Shown piece by piece: positions 38,622-48,489 of a stretch of 64,000 bases of DNA (its first letter is position 1; every line of letters starts with the position of its first letter). This stretch comes from Magnetococcales bacterium (GTDB lineage: Bacteria > Pseudomonadota > Magnetococcia > Magnetococcales > Magnetaquicoccaceae): assembly GCA_015232825.1 (NCBI GenBank), contig JADFYY010000002.1, positions 1-64,000 of the forward strand, given 5' to 3'. The notes below the pieces were generated by a model that worked only from the letters and a program-made list of their open reading frames with translations, did not search any database and was not told the DNA's origin. A program made the translations under genes and the position numbers.

Positions 38622-41600
38622 ATGATCATTCATACCCCATTGCAAAGTGTCAATGAACGTCTCCGCGAGAGTGAGGAGCGGTTTCGCTCCGTAGCCCAGT
38701 CAGCTACGGATGCGATTATTTCTATTGGTTTGGATGGCAATGTATCCTTTTGGAATCAATGGGCAGAGAAAATCTTTCAATATTCCAGTGCTGAGATCCT
38801 TGGGAAAAATATTTCTGTCATTGTCCCAGAACGGTATGAGTCCGCACATCTTCATGCCATTGAAAATCTGAAACAAACGGGTCAAATGAAGCATGGAGCC
38901 GGGGAAGTCCTGGAACTCTGGGGAAAAAGACGCGATGGCCAGGAACTCCCTCTGGAAATGACCGTATCCTCCTGGACAATTGGGGGGGAATTGAATTTCA
39001 CCGCCATTATTCGTGACGTGACAGAAAAAAGGCGAACCGAGGAGATCCTGCGCCAGTCACAAAAAATGGAGGCGATAGGAACGCTGGCTGGTGGTATTGC
39101 GCATGATTTTAACAATATTCTTGCCATTATTATGGGTAATGCGGAGTTAGCCGAATGTTGCTGTGAAGCGTGTGGGTTTCGGGTCAAGACAATCCTGAAA
39201 GCGGTGCAGAGAGGACGGGATTTGGTGCGTCAACTTTTGACTTTTAGTCGTCAGAGACAGCTTGAGAAGCAACCGTTCAATCCTGTTGTAATTATTAAAG
39301 ACGTGCTCCAATTCATGCGGTCAACACTGCCATCCTCCATTGATATTCGTGAGGAGTGTAAAAATCAGGAAGCCGTGCAGATATTGGGTGATACGACCCA
39401 ATTGTATCATGTGATGATTAATCTATGTACCAATGCCAGCCATGCGATGGGTGATGATGGTGGTGTGCTGACGGTCAAAATGGATTGGGTTTCGGTGGGT
39501 GTTGATGAGGCAAAGGTTTTTGGATTGGAGGTTGGTGATTATTTTGAGATTTGTGTGCAAGATAGCGGTCCAGGAATACCGGATGAAATTATGGGTCGTA
39601 TCTTTGAACCATTTTTCACAACTAAAGATATTGGGAAAGGTGCTGGTTTGGGGTTGTCACTGGTTTATGGGGCGGTTAAAAATTGTGGAGGAAACATTCT
39701 TGTCGAGAGTGAATTGGGTCGGGGGGCTACATTCAAGGTCTATTTGCCAATTTTGAAGAGGACTGGCTCTAGCGTGGAGTCGTGTCATCAGGATGATCCC
39801 TTGGTCGTGCGGAAGGGTTCTGGCCGGGTTTTGTTTGTGGATGATGAGCCCTGTCTGATGGATGTGGCGGTCAAAATGTTGGAGGCTATGGGGTTTTCCC
39901 CGGTTGGATTTACCGATCCAGTGGCAGCCTTGGAGTGCTTTCAAGCCTCACCATACGCTTTTGATGTGGTCGTGACCGATCAGATGATGCCGGGTTTGAC
40001 CGGTGATGAGTTGGCCATCCGCTTGAAAAAAATCCGTTCAAATATTCCTCTCTTGCTGTGTACCGGGTTTAGCGAAAAAACCACCGAAGAGAGAATTGCT
40101 GCGGTTGGGTTTCGGGATTGTTTGTATAAACCGGTCTCCATGAATGATTTTTATGCGGCTTTGTCGGGAATCATGCAGGAGGTTGGCCCCACTCCTCATG
40201 CGGTCCGCCAGATTGAGGAGCCGTTGGAGGGGGCCACAGAGGCGTTGTTTGCCGAGGATGGGCGGATGCGCGTGTTGGTTGTGGACGATGAAATCGATAT
40301 TGTCAATATTTTGATTACCTGGGCCAAGAGCAAACCTTTTGCCTTGGTTGGTGTGGTCTCTGGTGAGTCCGCATTGGAAATCCTTGCAAACCAGACTGTG
40401 GATATTCTGGTTACCGATATTTTGATGCCTAAACTGGATGGCTTGACCCTGCTTACCAAGGCCATTGAGATCCATCCTGAGATCAAGACCATCGTGATCA
40501 GTGGTCATGGAGATATGCAAGACGCCGTGAATGCTGTGAATCGGGGGGCTGTGGGTTATTTGGTAAAACCAATCAATCTGGAGGATTTGGATCGACTGAT
40601 CGAGCAATGCATCGACCGCATCGTGACCCAAAAGGAGTTGCAGGTCATGCGGGATCAGGCCCTTTTGTCGAACAATGCCAAGGGTGAATATCTTGCCCGG
40701 ATGAGCCATGAAATTCGTACCCCAATGAATGCGATCATTGGTTTGGCGCGTCTGGCCCTTGACAAGGATTTGCAACCAAACATTAGAGACTATTTGCAAA
40801 AAATCTCCAACGCCTCGCACTCCTTGATGCGGCTTCTTAATGATATTTTAGACATTTCCAAAATGGATGCTGGCAAGCTGCACATGGAACAGTCGGATTT
40901 CATCCTCCAGCAAGTGTTTGATCATTTATCTGACCTGTTGCGTGTCAAAGCCCTGGAAAAACGCCTTGAATTGATCTTTTCTGTGTCCAAAGAGCTGAAT
41001 TATCAACTGAACGGGGATATTTTGCGCCTTGAACAGATATTAATGAATCTGACCAGTAATGCCATCAAGTTTACCGATTCAGGAGAGATTGAGGTTGGGG
41101 TCAAAACCATTCAGCAGACCGATGATCAGGTCACTTTGGAGTTCCATGTGCGCGATACCGGAATCGGGTTGACTGCTGAGCAGATTGAGCGACTTTTTTC
41201 CCCATTCACCCAGGCTGAGGCTTCAACCACCCGTCGATTTGGTGGGAGTGGTTTGGGGCTCTCCATCAGCAAGAAATTGGTGGAGTTGATGGGAGGGGAA
41301 ATTTGGGTGGAGTCTGAAGCGGATCGCGGGAGCGTATTCTATTTCACCGTCATTTTCCGCTTTGGGAAGGAGTCGCTTGAATTTCATCCAAAGTTATCAT
41401 GGATCGATCCCATGCCCTTGATTGAACAGATTCGTGGTTCACGTGTCTTGTTGGCGGAAGATAACGCCATCAACCAACAGGTGGCCGTTGAAATCCTGCA
41501 AGGGTTGGGGGTGGTGGTAGAAATTGCTGAAAACGGCTTGCAGGCCGTTGAAATGGTGAAATCAATGGCGTTTGACCTCGTGTTGATGGATTTGCAAATG

Positions 41601-42497
41601 CCGGTCATGAATGGCTTTTTGGCCATTCGTCTGATTCGGAGCGATTCTCGTTTTGCGCCATTGCCCATTGTGGCCATGACCGCTCATGCCATGGCAGGAG
41701 ACCGGGAAAAAAGTCTGGAAGCCGGTTTTAATGATCATGTCACCAAGCCCATTGAGATGCATCACTTGTATGAGGCTTTGGCCAGATGGATCCCATTCAA
41801 AGAGCGATTGCATGGGCCGGTGATCCTGCCGCCGGTGAGTCGTCCGGTATCTGTTTTGCGCTTGCCGCCTGTGCTGCAGGCCATTGAAGTCGAGGAGTGT
41901 TTAAGACGTTTCAACAATAATCACGAAAGTGTTTATCGAATCCTGCTGGCGTCACGCGAGGAGTTTTCTTGCGCGGCCCAGGAGATGCGCACGTTGCTCG
42001 GAGGGCGGCGGAAGCGTGATCATGAGACTGCCTTGCGTCTGGCTCATACCATCAAGGGGTTGGCGGGAACCTTTTCAGCGGATCGACTTCAGGTCGCAGC
42101 CCTTGCCCTTGAGATGGCCTTGCGGGTTGGAGACAAAACTCAATGGCCCCCCCTGATAGATGAGTTTGATCTCGCTTTGCAACAGATTTTGCAGGATATC
42201 CAAACTCTGGAACTCTTGTCCTTGTCACAATCCAAAGAGGTTGATTCCACACAACCCCCGTGTCTTGTGCCTATGGAGCAGGTCCATGCGAAGTTGTTGG
42301 AATTGGCGGGATATCTCAAGAATCACGACATCCGGGCGCGTACCACTTTGGACGCGCTGATTCCGTTATTGCGCAACGAGGCCACCATTCAAGAGGATGT
42401 GGCCTTGTTGCAGAAACATCTTGGACGATTCGATTTCAAGGAAGCCTTGTCTCTTCTGAATGAGTTAATTTTTTGTTTGGGGAAGGTTTTCCGTTAG
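38622..42497 (+). CDS. Multidomain hybrid kinase (PAS-HK-REC-REC-HK-REC-HPt)
   Basis: Two kinase cores ([45 protein letters not shown]), RECs [30 protein letters not shown] and [15 protein letters not shown], HPt [18 protein letters not shown]. Confidence 0.93.
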   Translation: MIIHTPLQSVNERLRESEERFRSVAQSATDAIISIGLDGNVSFWNQWAEKIFQYSSAEILGKNISVIVPERYESAHLHAIENLKQTGQMKHGAGEVLELWGKRRDGQELPLEMTVSSWTIGGELNFTAIIRDVTEKRRTEEILRQSQKMEAIGTLAGGIAHDFNNILAIIMGNAELAECCCEACGFRVKTILKAVQRGRDLVRQLLTFSRQRQLEKQPFNPVVIIKDVLQFMRSTLPSSIDIREECKNQEAVQILGDTTQLYHVMINLCTNASHAMGDDGGVLTVKMDWVSVGVDEAKVFGLEVGDYFEICVQDSGPGIPDEIMGRIFEPFFTTKDIGKGAGLGLSLVYGAVKNCGGNILVESELGRGATFKVYLPILKRTGSSVESCHQDDPLVVRKGSGRVLFVDDEPCLMDVAVKMLEAMGFSPVGFTDPVAALECFQASPYAFDVVVTDQMMPGLTGDELAIRLKKIRSNIPLLLCTGFSEKTTEERIAAVGFRDCLYKPVSMNDFYAALSGIMQEVGPTPHAVRQIEEPLEGATEALFAEDGRMRVLVVDDEIDIVNILITWAKSKPFALVGVVSGESALEILANQTVDILVTDILMPKLDGLTLLTKAIEIHPEIKTIVISGHGDMQDAVNAVNRGAVGYLVKPINLEDLDRLIEQCIDRIVTQKELQVMRDQALLSNNAKGEYLARMSHEIRTPMNAIIGLARLALDKDLQPNIRDYLQKISNASHSLMRLLNDILDISKMDAGKLHMEQSDFILQQVFDHLSDLLRVKALEKRLELIFSVSKELNYQLNGDILRLEQILMNLTSNAIKFTDSGEIEVGVKTIQQTDDQVTLEFHVRDTGIGLTAEQIERLFSPFTQAEASTTRRFGGSGLGLSISKKLVELMGGEIWVESEADRGSVFYFTVIFRFGKESLEFHPKLSWIDPMPLIEQIRGSRVLLAEDNAINQQVAVEILQGLGVVVEIAENGLQAVEMVKSMAFDLVLMDLQMPVMNGFLAIRLIRSDSRFAPLPIVAMTAHAMAGDREKSLEAGFNDHVTKPIEMHHLYEALARWIPFKERLHGPVILPPVSRPVSVLRLPPVLQAIEVEECLRRFNNNHESVYRILLASREEFSCAAQEMRTLLGGRRKRDHETALRLAHTIKGLAGTFSADRLQVAALALEMALRVGDKTQWPPLIDEFDLALQQILQDIQTLELLSLSQSKEVDSTQPPCLVPMEQVHAKLLELAGYLKNHDIRARTTLDALIPLLRNEATIQEDVALLQKHLGRFDFKEALSLLNELIFCLGKVFR

Positions 42498-43175
42498 CCA
42501 AGATATCAGTGTTTTTTTGTTGCGGGAAGCCAGTAGAATTTGACCCTGACCAGAAAAACGTAAGACTAACGACTCCCCACTGGTCGCAGCACTGACCATT
42601 CCTCCTAGGAATCCTCGACCACTGTTTGGTGTGGTTATTTCGTAAGTTAAGTTTGTATCCCAGGCGACAACATGTTCATTGTCAATGGTTAACGGTTGCC
42701 CTGGTTTGACGTCTAATAAAAAAACAGATCCAAACGCCGAGACGGCTAGCTTTCCTTTCCCGGTAGATTGTTGGATCAGAAATCCTCCTGTACCTCCGAA
42801 CATCGCATGCCCTAAATTTTGCATCACAGATTTGATTGCGACGCCATCGGTACACGCGAGGAAAGCCCCATCTGCCAGATAAAACTGTTTATCGCCTACA
42901 TTAAAAACATGCATTCCTCCCGGAAAAGGGGCTGCCAACAGTAGGTCTCCAGGTCCATTTTGTGCTGTTATCTTTTGTTGAAAAATAGATTCTTCGTTAG
43001 CCATCCGCCGGACCAAGGCACCAAAAATTCCTTGATTGCCCAGCGAACCATCCAATATGAGTGTTTCCTCCATCATGACCATGGCATTGGATTCAGCCAA
43101 AATGGATTCCCCTTGTTGCAACGAAACATGTAAAAACGGGTCAACCTCACCGGTAATCGTGAATTCTGCCATCAA
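42465..43175 (-). CDS. AIM24 family protein
   Basis: EFTITGEVDPFLHVSLQQGESILAESNAMVMMEETLILDGSL...GPGDLLLAAPFPGGMHVF...GGTGGFLIQQSTGKGKLAVSAFGSVF. Confidence 0.85.
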   Translation of the reverse strand: MMAEFTITGEVDPFLHVSLQQGESILAESNAMVMMEETLILDGSLGNQGIFGALVRRMANEESIFQQKITAQNGPGDLLLAAPFPGGMHVFNVGDKQFYLADGAFLACTDGVAIKSVMQNLGHAMFGGTGGFLIQQSTGKGKLAVSAFGSVFLLDVKPGQPLTIDNEHVVAWDTNLTYEITTPNSGRGFLGGMVSAATSGESLVLRFSGQGQILLASRNKKTLISWLTENLPQTKN

Positions 43176-43185
43176 AACCTCCTGC

Positions 43186-44082
43186 CTAAAATGGCATTTT
43201 TTTGAAGTCTATTTGTCGGTTTTTTCCAGTTTTTTTGGTATTTTTGCTCTTGAGGGAGGCCGCTAACCGTAGACCAAGATCAGCACGGCGCGTGGTGCTT
43301 GTCTGGAATCCGCGATTGGCGCACCGTACCCCTGAGGCATCATCCTGCCAACTGCCGCCACGTATGGCAAAGAATTGAGTGCGGTCTTCTTGACTCCCTG
43401 GAGAAGTGGCCTGCTTGGCATAGGAGGAGAGATAGGGATCTTGTACCCACTCCCAGACATTGCCACTCATGTCTAGAAGACCCAGTTTGTTAGGTGCGCG
43501 GGTGCCAACGGCATGGGTGGCCCCACTGCTGTTGCCTCGATACCAAGCGATTCGGCTTGGTTCGCTGCCACCCGGATAGACCGTGCGTTGTCCGCCATTG
43601 CGACAAGCGTATTCCCATTCCGCTTCTGTGGGGAGACGAAATTGGACATTCGTGCGTGTTTGATTGTTGAGCGCGGTAATGAACTCGTTCACATCCTCTC
43701 GCGAGACGTTTTCAACGGGAAAGGTCTCGCCTTTGCGGTCGGAGGCCGGATTGTTGTGCATGACGCGCCGCCATTGTCCTTGTGTGATTTCACTCTCCCC
43801 TAACCAGAAATCCGCCACGCATTTTTGATGAACCGGGCCTTCGTCGGTATCCCGCCCTTCGGCCCTTGGCGGTGAACCCATTTGGAAACAGCCGCCCGCA
43901 ACCCATAACAAGGGGACGTCGCTGACCGGGTCGCGCCAAGGCGTTCCGCTTTTGATGGTGAGTGGGGGGGTGGAAGGGGCTCCTTGCAACGTCAATGGTT
44001 CCCACTCGTTGATCAAAAAGGCCGAAGCCGATTGGGAAAATCCTACGATTCCCAATAGTAATCCCAATGACAAAAAGTTCAC
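43186..44082 (-). CDS. Secreted formylglycine-generating enzyme/SUMF1-like protein
   Basis: Signal peptide; GGCFQMGSPPRAEGRDTDEGPVHQKCVADFWLGESEITQGQWRRVM...RLPTEAEWEYACRNGG...GLLDMSGNVWEWVQDPY...IRGGSWQDDASGVRCANRG. Confidence 0.92.
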   Translation of the reverse strand: MNFLSLGLLLGIVGFSQSASAFLINEWEPLTLQGAPSTPPLTIKSGTPWRDPVSDVPLLWVAGGCFQMGSPPRAEGRDTDEGPVHQKCVADFWLGESEITQGQWRRVMHNNPASDRKGETFPVENVSREDVNEFITALNNQTRTNVQFRLPTEAEWEYACRNGGQRTVYPGGSEPSRIAWYRGNSSGATHAVGTRAPNKLGLLDMSGNVWEWVQDPYLSSYAKQATSPGSQEDRTQFFAIRGGSWQDDASGVRCANRGFQTSTTRRADLGLRLAASLKSKNTKKTGKNRQIDFKKMPF

Positions 44083-45665
44083 TGTTCTCCTCCAGTGCGA
44101 GTCAGGCGCATCGGTGTGGGGAGCGCGAGAATTGGATCGGATGGGGGGGTGTGTTGCGAGAGTTTGACTTTTAAATAATCAAAGGCTTCGGTCAGATTGA
44201 CCCAACCATCTTTTTTGCCAGCAGGAAAGCCGTCTGCATCCCCCAGCAGACCTTTGAGCAAAAACCAAGTGAATGCCCCCTGTTGACCAGGACCATGGAG
44301 TGCCGCACCCTTTTTTTCACTGGCAACGGCCATGGGTTTGCCTTGCAGAAAAAGAGAGCGTTTGGCCACCAGATTGGGCTGGTCAGGTTGGACAGCACAG
44401 GTCGGGGTGTTATTGAAACAGACATCCAGCAAGACCACGATCTCCTTGTTGGGAAGTCGGGAGAGTGCGCCATTGAGTCGAGCAATGGATATGGCGTGGT
44501 CTGCGTCCAAGGCGTTTAATTGGGCATCAACCGGCAACAGCAAAGCGTCTGTGGCCGTGGGATAGCCTAGGCCAGAGAAATAAAACAACAAGCTGGCATT
44601 GGGATTGAGTTCTCCCTGTTTGACCAGCCAATCCAGATCTTGTTGTAAGGTCTGCCGGTCGGCGGCTGCATTGACACGCAGTCGGATATGATCGACATCC
44701 GCCATGAAAACGCCCCGGCGGGTCAGTAGATGATGAATATTGGTGGCATCCCGGTCTGCGAAGTGACGGGCCTTGATCCGTTTGTAATGGCTGATGCCTG
44801 CTACGACGGCAAAGGCGTCGCCACGTTTTTGCCACGAGGCCAAAACAGGCATGGCCGTGATGGTGTTGTCCAGCATCGCGTCTTGTGTGTCGATGTCGCC
44901 GGATTTCGGCCATACCTCATGGGGAAGAGGCAGGGGATAAGGAGTTTCGGCCTCTGGGTCGGTATAGGCGAGTAATAATTGGTCCTTGGTTTGGACAAAA
45001 CGGGTTTCGGTTGGATACTCTTTGACTAATAGGTTGATCGATTGCCGCAAGGAATCCATCCGATCCCCTTTGCGGAACTGACGCCAAAGGGTTTCGGTTA
45101 CGAATTTAGAGGCCATCTCCTGCCATCGGTCTACTTGATCTCCTTTGAGACCCGTACCCGCTTCATCTTGTTCCTGGGAGCGCATACGCATGATCCAATC
45201 ATAGGCCTCCAGGTAGTCCCCTTTGCGAAAGAGGGTGAAAAGCTTGGTGTGGGCCATGGACAAATTGCCAGGATGTTGGTTGAAACCCTCCGAAGCAAGT
45301 CTGTACGCCTTTTTGTCATCGCCAAGTTCGAATTTTAACCAAGCCAGATTGGCCAGAGTTTTTTCATGGTTCGGGAATGACTCGTGCAGATTTTCCCAAG
45401 TTTCCATGGCTTGCTTTTTTTTCCCGGTTTGATACAGTGCCAGTCCCAGATTGAATCCAATGACCACATCGGCAGTGCAGATGGTCTGTGCATTTTGGAA
45501 TGCTTTCAAGGCCTCGTCTGGCTTGGCATCCAATAGCGCGATGGCCTTGGTTTCGATTTCACGGGCCACAACGCAGGGATTGGACTGGGAAGCCTCAGCG
45601 TTGCCGCTGCCAAATAACAGCAAAAGTGACAGTAATGCTGACAAGAACGCGAAAGAGTGGGACAA
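44079..45665 (-). CDS. Secreted TPR + caspase-like (peptidase C14 fold) protein
   Basis: Signal peptide, TPR region, then AVVAGISHYKRIKARHFADRDATNIHHLLTRRGVF...SLLFYFSGLGYPTATDALLLPVDA...IVVLLDVCFNNTP. Confidence 0.82.
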   Translation of the reverse strand: MSHSFAFLSALLSLLLLFGSGNAEASQSNPCVVAREIETKAIALLDAKPDEALKAFQNAQTICTADVVIGFNLGLALYQTGKKKQAMETWENLHESFPNHEKTLANLAWLKFELGDDKKAYRLASEGFNQHPGNLSMAHTKLFTLFRKGDYLEAYDWIMRMRSQEQDEAGTGLKGDQVDRWQEMASKFVTETLWRQFRKGDRMDSLRQSINLLVKEYPTETRFVQTKDQLLLAYTDPEAETPYPLPLPHEVWPKSGDIDTQDAMLDNTITAMPVLASWQKRGDAFAVVAGISHYKRIKARHFADRDATNIHHLLTRRGVFMADVDHIRLRVNAAADRQTLQQDLDWLVKQGELNPNASLLFYFSGLGYPTATDALLLPVDAQLNALDADHAISIARLNGALSRLPNKEIVVLLDVCFNNTPTCAVQPDQPNLVAKRSLFLQGKPMAVASEKKGAALHGPGQQGAFTWFLLKGLLGDADGFPAGKKDGWVNLTEAFDYLKVKLSQHTPPSDPILALPTPMRLTRTGGEQ

Positions 45666-45670
45666 TGTCC

Positions 45671-46738
45671 TTAATCCTTGATCCGTGGGTCCAGACGTCC
45701 AGAGGCGTATTCACTGGCCATTTTGTCCAGATCGATGACCTGGATTCGAGAGGCATTGCCAGCGGTTTCAAATTGTTCAAACCGCTCCTTGCAAATGCGA
45801 TAGGCGGCATCCTCAGCCGGTCGCAGATATTTTCTGGGGTCAAATTCGCCGGGTTTATCGGCAAATACCTTGCGGATGGCCCCGGTCATGGCCAGACGTA
45901 GATCCGTGTCGATGTTGATTTTGCGCACCCCGTGTTTAATGCCGGTTTGAATCTCCTCGACCGGTACTCCATAGGTCTCTGGAATGGCTCCCCCATGGGC
46001 GTTGATGATGGCCAGCAGATCTTGCGGCACAGAAGAGGAGCCATGCATCACCAGATGGGTATCTGGCAGACGGGCGTGGATTTCTTTGATGCGGGCAATT
46101 GCTAGGATGTCGCCGGTTGGTTTGCGGCTGAACTTGTAGGCCCCATGAGAGGTGCCAATGGCAATGGCCAAGGCATCTACCCGTGTGGCCGCCACAAAGC
46201 GAGCGGCCTCTTCAGGGTCGGTTAACAGATGATCACGTTCTATATCTCCTTGTGCGCCGTGACCATCTTCTTCGCCAGCCTTGCCGGTTTCCAGTGAGCC
46301 GAGTACCCCCAATTCGCCTTCCACGGAGACGCCGATGGCATGGGCCATTTCCACCACTTTGGCGGTGGTGGCGACGTTGTAATCATAAGAGGCGGCGGTT
46401 TTGCCATCTTCGTGCAGTGAGCCATCCATCATGACGCTGGTGAATCCGCTACGGATGGCACTAAAACAGACAGCCGGGGATTGCCCGTGGTCTTGATGCA
46501 TCACGACCGGTAGATGGGGATAGACCTCTAGGGCTGCCAGAATTTGATGACGCAAAAACGCCTCGCCCGCATATTTTCTTGCACCAGCCGAGGCTTGCAG
46601 AATGACGGGGCTATCGGTTTCGTCGGCGGCGCGTAGAATGGCCCGTACCTGTTCCATGTTGTTGACATTGAAGGCGGGAATTCCATAATTAAATTCGGCG
46701 GCGTGGTCTAAGAGTTGCCGCATGGATGCCAATGGCAT
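45671..46738 (-). CDS. Class II fructose-bisphosphate aldolase (Calvin-cycle-subtype-like)
   Basis: [62 protein letters not shown]...[11 protein letters not shown]...[13 protein letters not shown]. Confidence 0.93.
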   Translation of the reverse strand: MPLASMRQLLDHAAEFNYGIPAFNVNNMEQVRAILRAADETDSPVILQASAGARKYAGEAFLRHQILAALEVYPHLPVVMHQDHGQSPAVCFSAIRSGFTSVMMDGSLHEDGKTAASYDYNVATTAKVVEMAHAIGVSVEGELGVLGSLETGKAGEEDGHGAQGDIERDHLLTDPEEAARFVAATRVDALAIAIGTSHGAYKFSRKPTGDILAIARIKEIHARLPDTHLVMHGSSSVPQDLLAIINAHGGAIPETYGVPVEEIQTGIKHGVRKINIDTDLRLAMTGAIRKVFADKPGEFDPRKYLRPAEDAAYRICKERFEQFETAGNASRIQVIDLDKMASEYASGRLDPRIKD

Positions 46739-46941
46739 AATTCAAATCTCCTCTTTTTGCGTGTTGACGGCGATTCGGTTCACCGGGTACTGTATGCGCA
46801 ATGCAAAAAATCCATAGATTGCAAGTCATTGGCTGTGACTTATGAAGCAGTTGAATGGCCTTGACTTTGTCAAACGGTTCATTATAGAGCAATGTTCATG
46901 AAAATGATAAAAAAATTTTTGCTTTCTGACAGGTTTTTGTC

Positions 46942-47703
46942 ATGACGCAACCGGCTCTTGCGGATTCTGCCGTAACGTTGTTGACGGCTCAAGCGATTTC
47001 CGTGGTTCGGGGCGGGGATGGTGTTTTGCGGGAGGTGGATCTCGCCGTTCGCGAACAGGAGATTGTGACCATCATCGGACCCAACGGGGCCGGGAAATCC
47101 ACGCTGCTTGCTGCCTTGATGGGTTTGACCCCTTTGGCCGGTGGACGGGTGATCCGTCATCCGCGTTTGGTTGTGGGGTATGTGCCGCAGAGGTTGCGCA
47201 TGGATCCGGTTTTGCCGTTGACGGTGGCCCGTTTTATTCATCTCTCTGCCCCTCGTGCCTCTTTGCCATTGGCATGGATGGGGCGTTTGGGGTGTGATCG
47301 TTTGCTGGAGCGACCGATGCATGGCCTTTCAGGGGGAGAGATGCAACGGGTATTGTTGACCCGTGCCTTGATTCGCCGTCCCAATTTATTGGTACTCGAT
47401 GAACCGGCTCAGGGAATGGATATGGCTGGGGAGCAAGAACTCTATGGGTTTATTGAGCAGTTGCGCCGGGAGGAGGGGATGGCGGCTTTGTTGGTGTCGC
47501 ACAATCTTCATTTTGTCATGGCCGGGGCGGATCATGTGATCTGTCTCAATCGTCATGTTTGTTGTTTTGGTTCCCCGGTAGCGGTTAGTACTACTCCAGA
47601 GTTTCAGCAATTGTTTGGCAGCAAGGCTACGGGGTTGGGATATTACCAACACCATCACGATCATCGTCATACCCCGCTTGGGGTGGTTCGGGAGACCCCT
47701 TGA
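46942..47703 (+). CDS. znuC: Zinc/metal ABC transporter ATP-binding protein ZnuC-like
   Basis: Walker A GPNGAGKSTLLAALMG; signature LSGGEMQRVLLTRALIRRPNLLVLDEPAQGMD; His-rich C-terminus (YYQHHHDHRH). Confidence 0.9.
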   Translation: MTQPALADSAVTLLTAQAISVVRGGDGVLREVDLAVREQEIVTIIGPNGAGKSTLLAALMGLTPLAGGRVIRHPRLVVGYVPQRLRMDPVLPLTVARFIHLSAPRASLPLAWMGRLGCDRLLERPMHGLSGGEMQRVLLTRALIRRPNLLVLDEPAQGMDMAGEQELYGFIEQLRREEGMAALLVSHNLHFVMAGADHVICLNRHVCCFGSPVAVSTTPEFQQLFGSKATGLGYYQHHHDHRHTPLGVVRETP

Positions 47704-48489
47704 ATGGAATCGTTTCTGCTGCGTGCCTTGTTGTCTGGGATGGGAGTGGCCTTGGCTGCAGGCCCTTTGGGGGTTTTTGTGGTTTGGCGGCGTATGGCTT
47801 ATTTTGGTGATGCCCTTTCTCATTCGGCCTTGTTGGGTGTGGTATTGGGGGTGGTGACTGGATTGAATATGAATTTGGCCATTGCGGGCGTTTGTGTGTT
47901 GGTGGCGGCCTTTGTCACTTGGTTGCACTCCCGCCCAGAGTTGCCTACGGATGCCGTATTGGGGATTTTCTCTCATGCGGCTCTTTCTTTGGGTTTGATT
48001 GCCGCCTCGTTGGCCAGTGGGGTGCGTATGGATTTGATGGGTTATTTGTTTGGGGATGTTTTGGCCAGCAGTTGGGAGGATGTGGTGTGGATATTTCTAG
48101 GTGCGGCCTTGGTATTGACTCTGCTCGTTTGGTATTGGAACGATTTGGTCAACATTACGGTTCATGAAGGGTTGGCGAGTTTGGATGGGGTTTCGGTGGG
48201 CAAAATGCGGGTTTTGTTCATGCTCTTGACTGCCCTGGTCACTGCTGCGGCCATCAAGGTGGTGGGGGCCCTTTTGATTACGGCCATGTTGATTATTCCG
48301 GCGGCGGCGGCGCGTCCTTTCTCTTCCACCCCAGAAGGGATGGCGATACGTGCCGCGCTTATTGGCACCTTTAGCGCACCCTTGGGTTTGTTTGCCAGTT
48401 ATCATTGGGATTTACCAAGTGGACCGGCCATTGTTTTGGTGGCGTGTGTTTTTTTTCTGTTTTCGTTGGGGGTTGGAAAGCGGGGTTAA
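47704..48489 (+). CDS. znuB: Zinc/metal ABC transporter permease ZnuB-like
   Basis: 261 aa ABC-3 permease; GPLGVFVVWRRMAYFGDALSHSALLGVVLG; starts right after the znuC stop. Confidence 0.92.
   Translation: MESFLLRALLSGMGVALAAGPLGVFVVWRRMAYFGDALSHSALLGVVLGVVTGLNMNLAIAGVCVLVAAFVTWLHSRPELPTDAVLGIFSHAALSLGLIAASLASGVRMDLMGYLFGDVLASSWEDVVWIFLGAALVLTLLVWYWNDLVNITVHEGLASLDGVSVGKMRVLFMLLTALVTAAAIKVVGALLITAMLIIPAAAARPFSSTPEGMAIRAALIGTFSAPLGLFASYHWDLPSGPAIVLVACVFFLFSLGVGKRG

Noticed and set aside
40038-40820. 260-aa minus-strand ORF
   Set aside because: Antisense to conserved REC/HK domains of the large kinase.
46860-46940. Possible Fur/Zur box upstream of znuC
   Set aside because: AT-rich sequence with no convincing palindromic match to known consensus; cannot be supported by eye.
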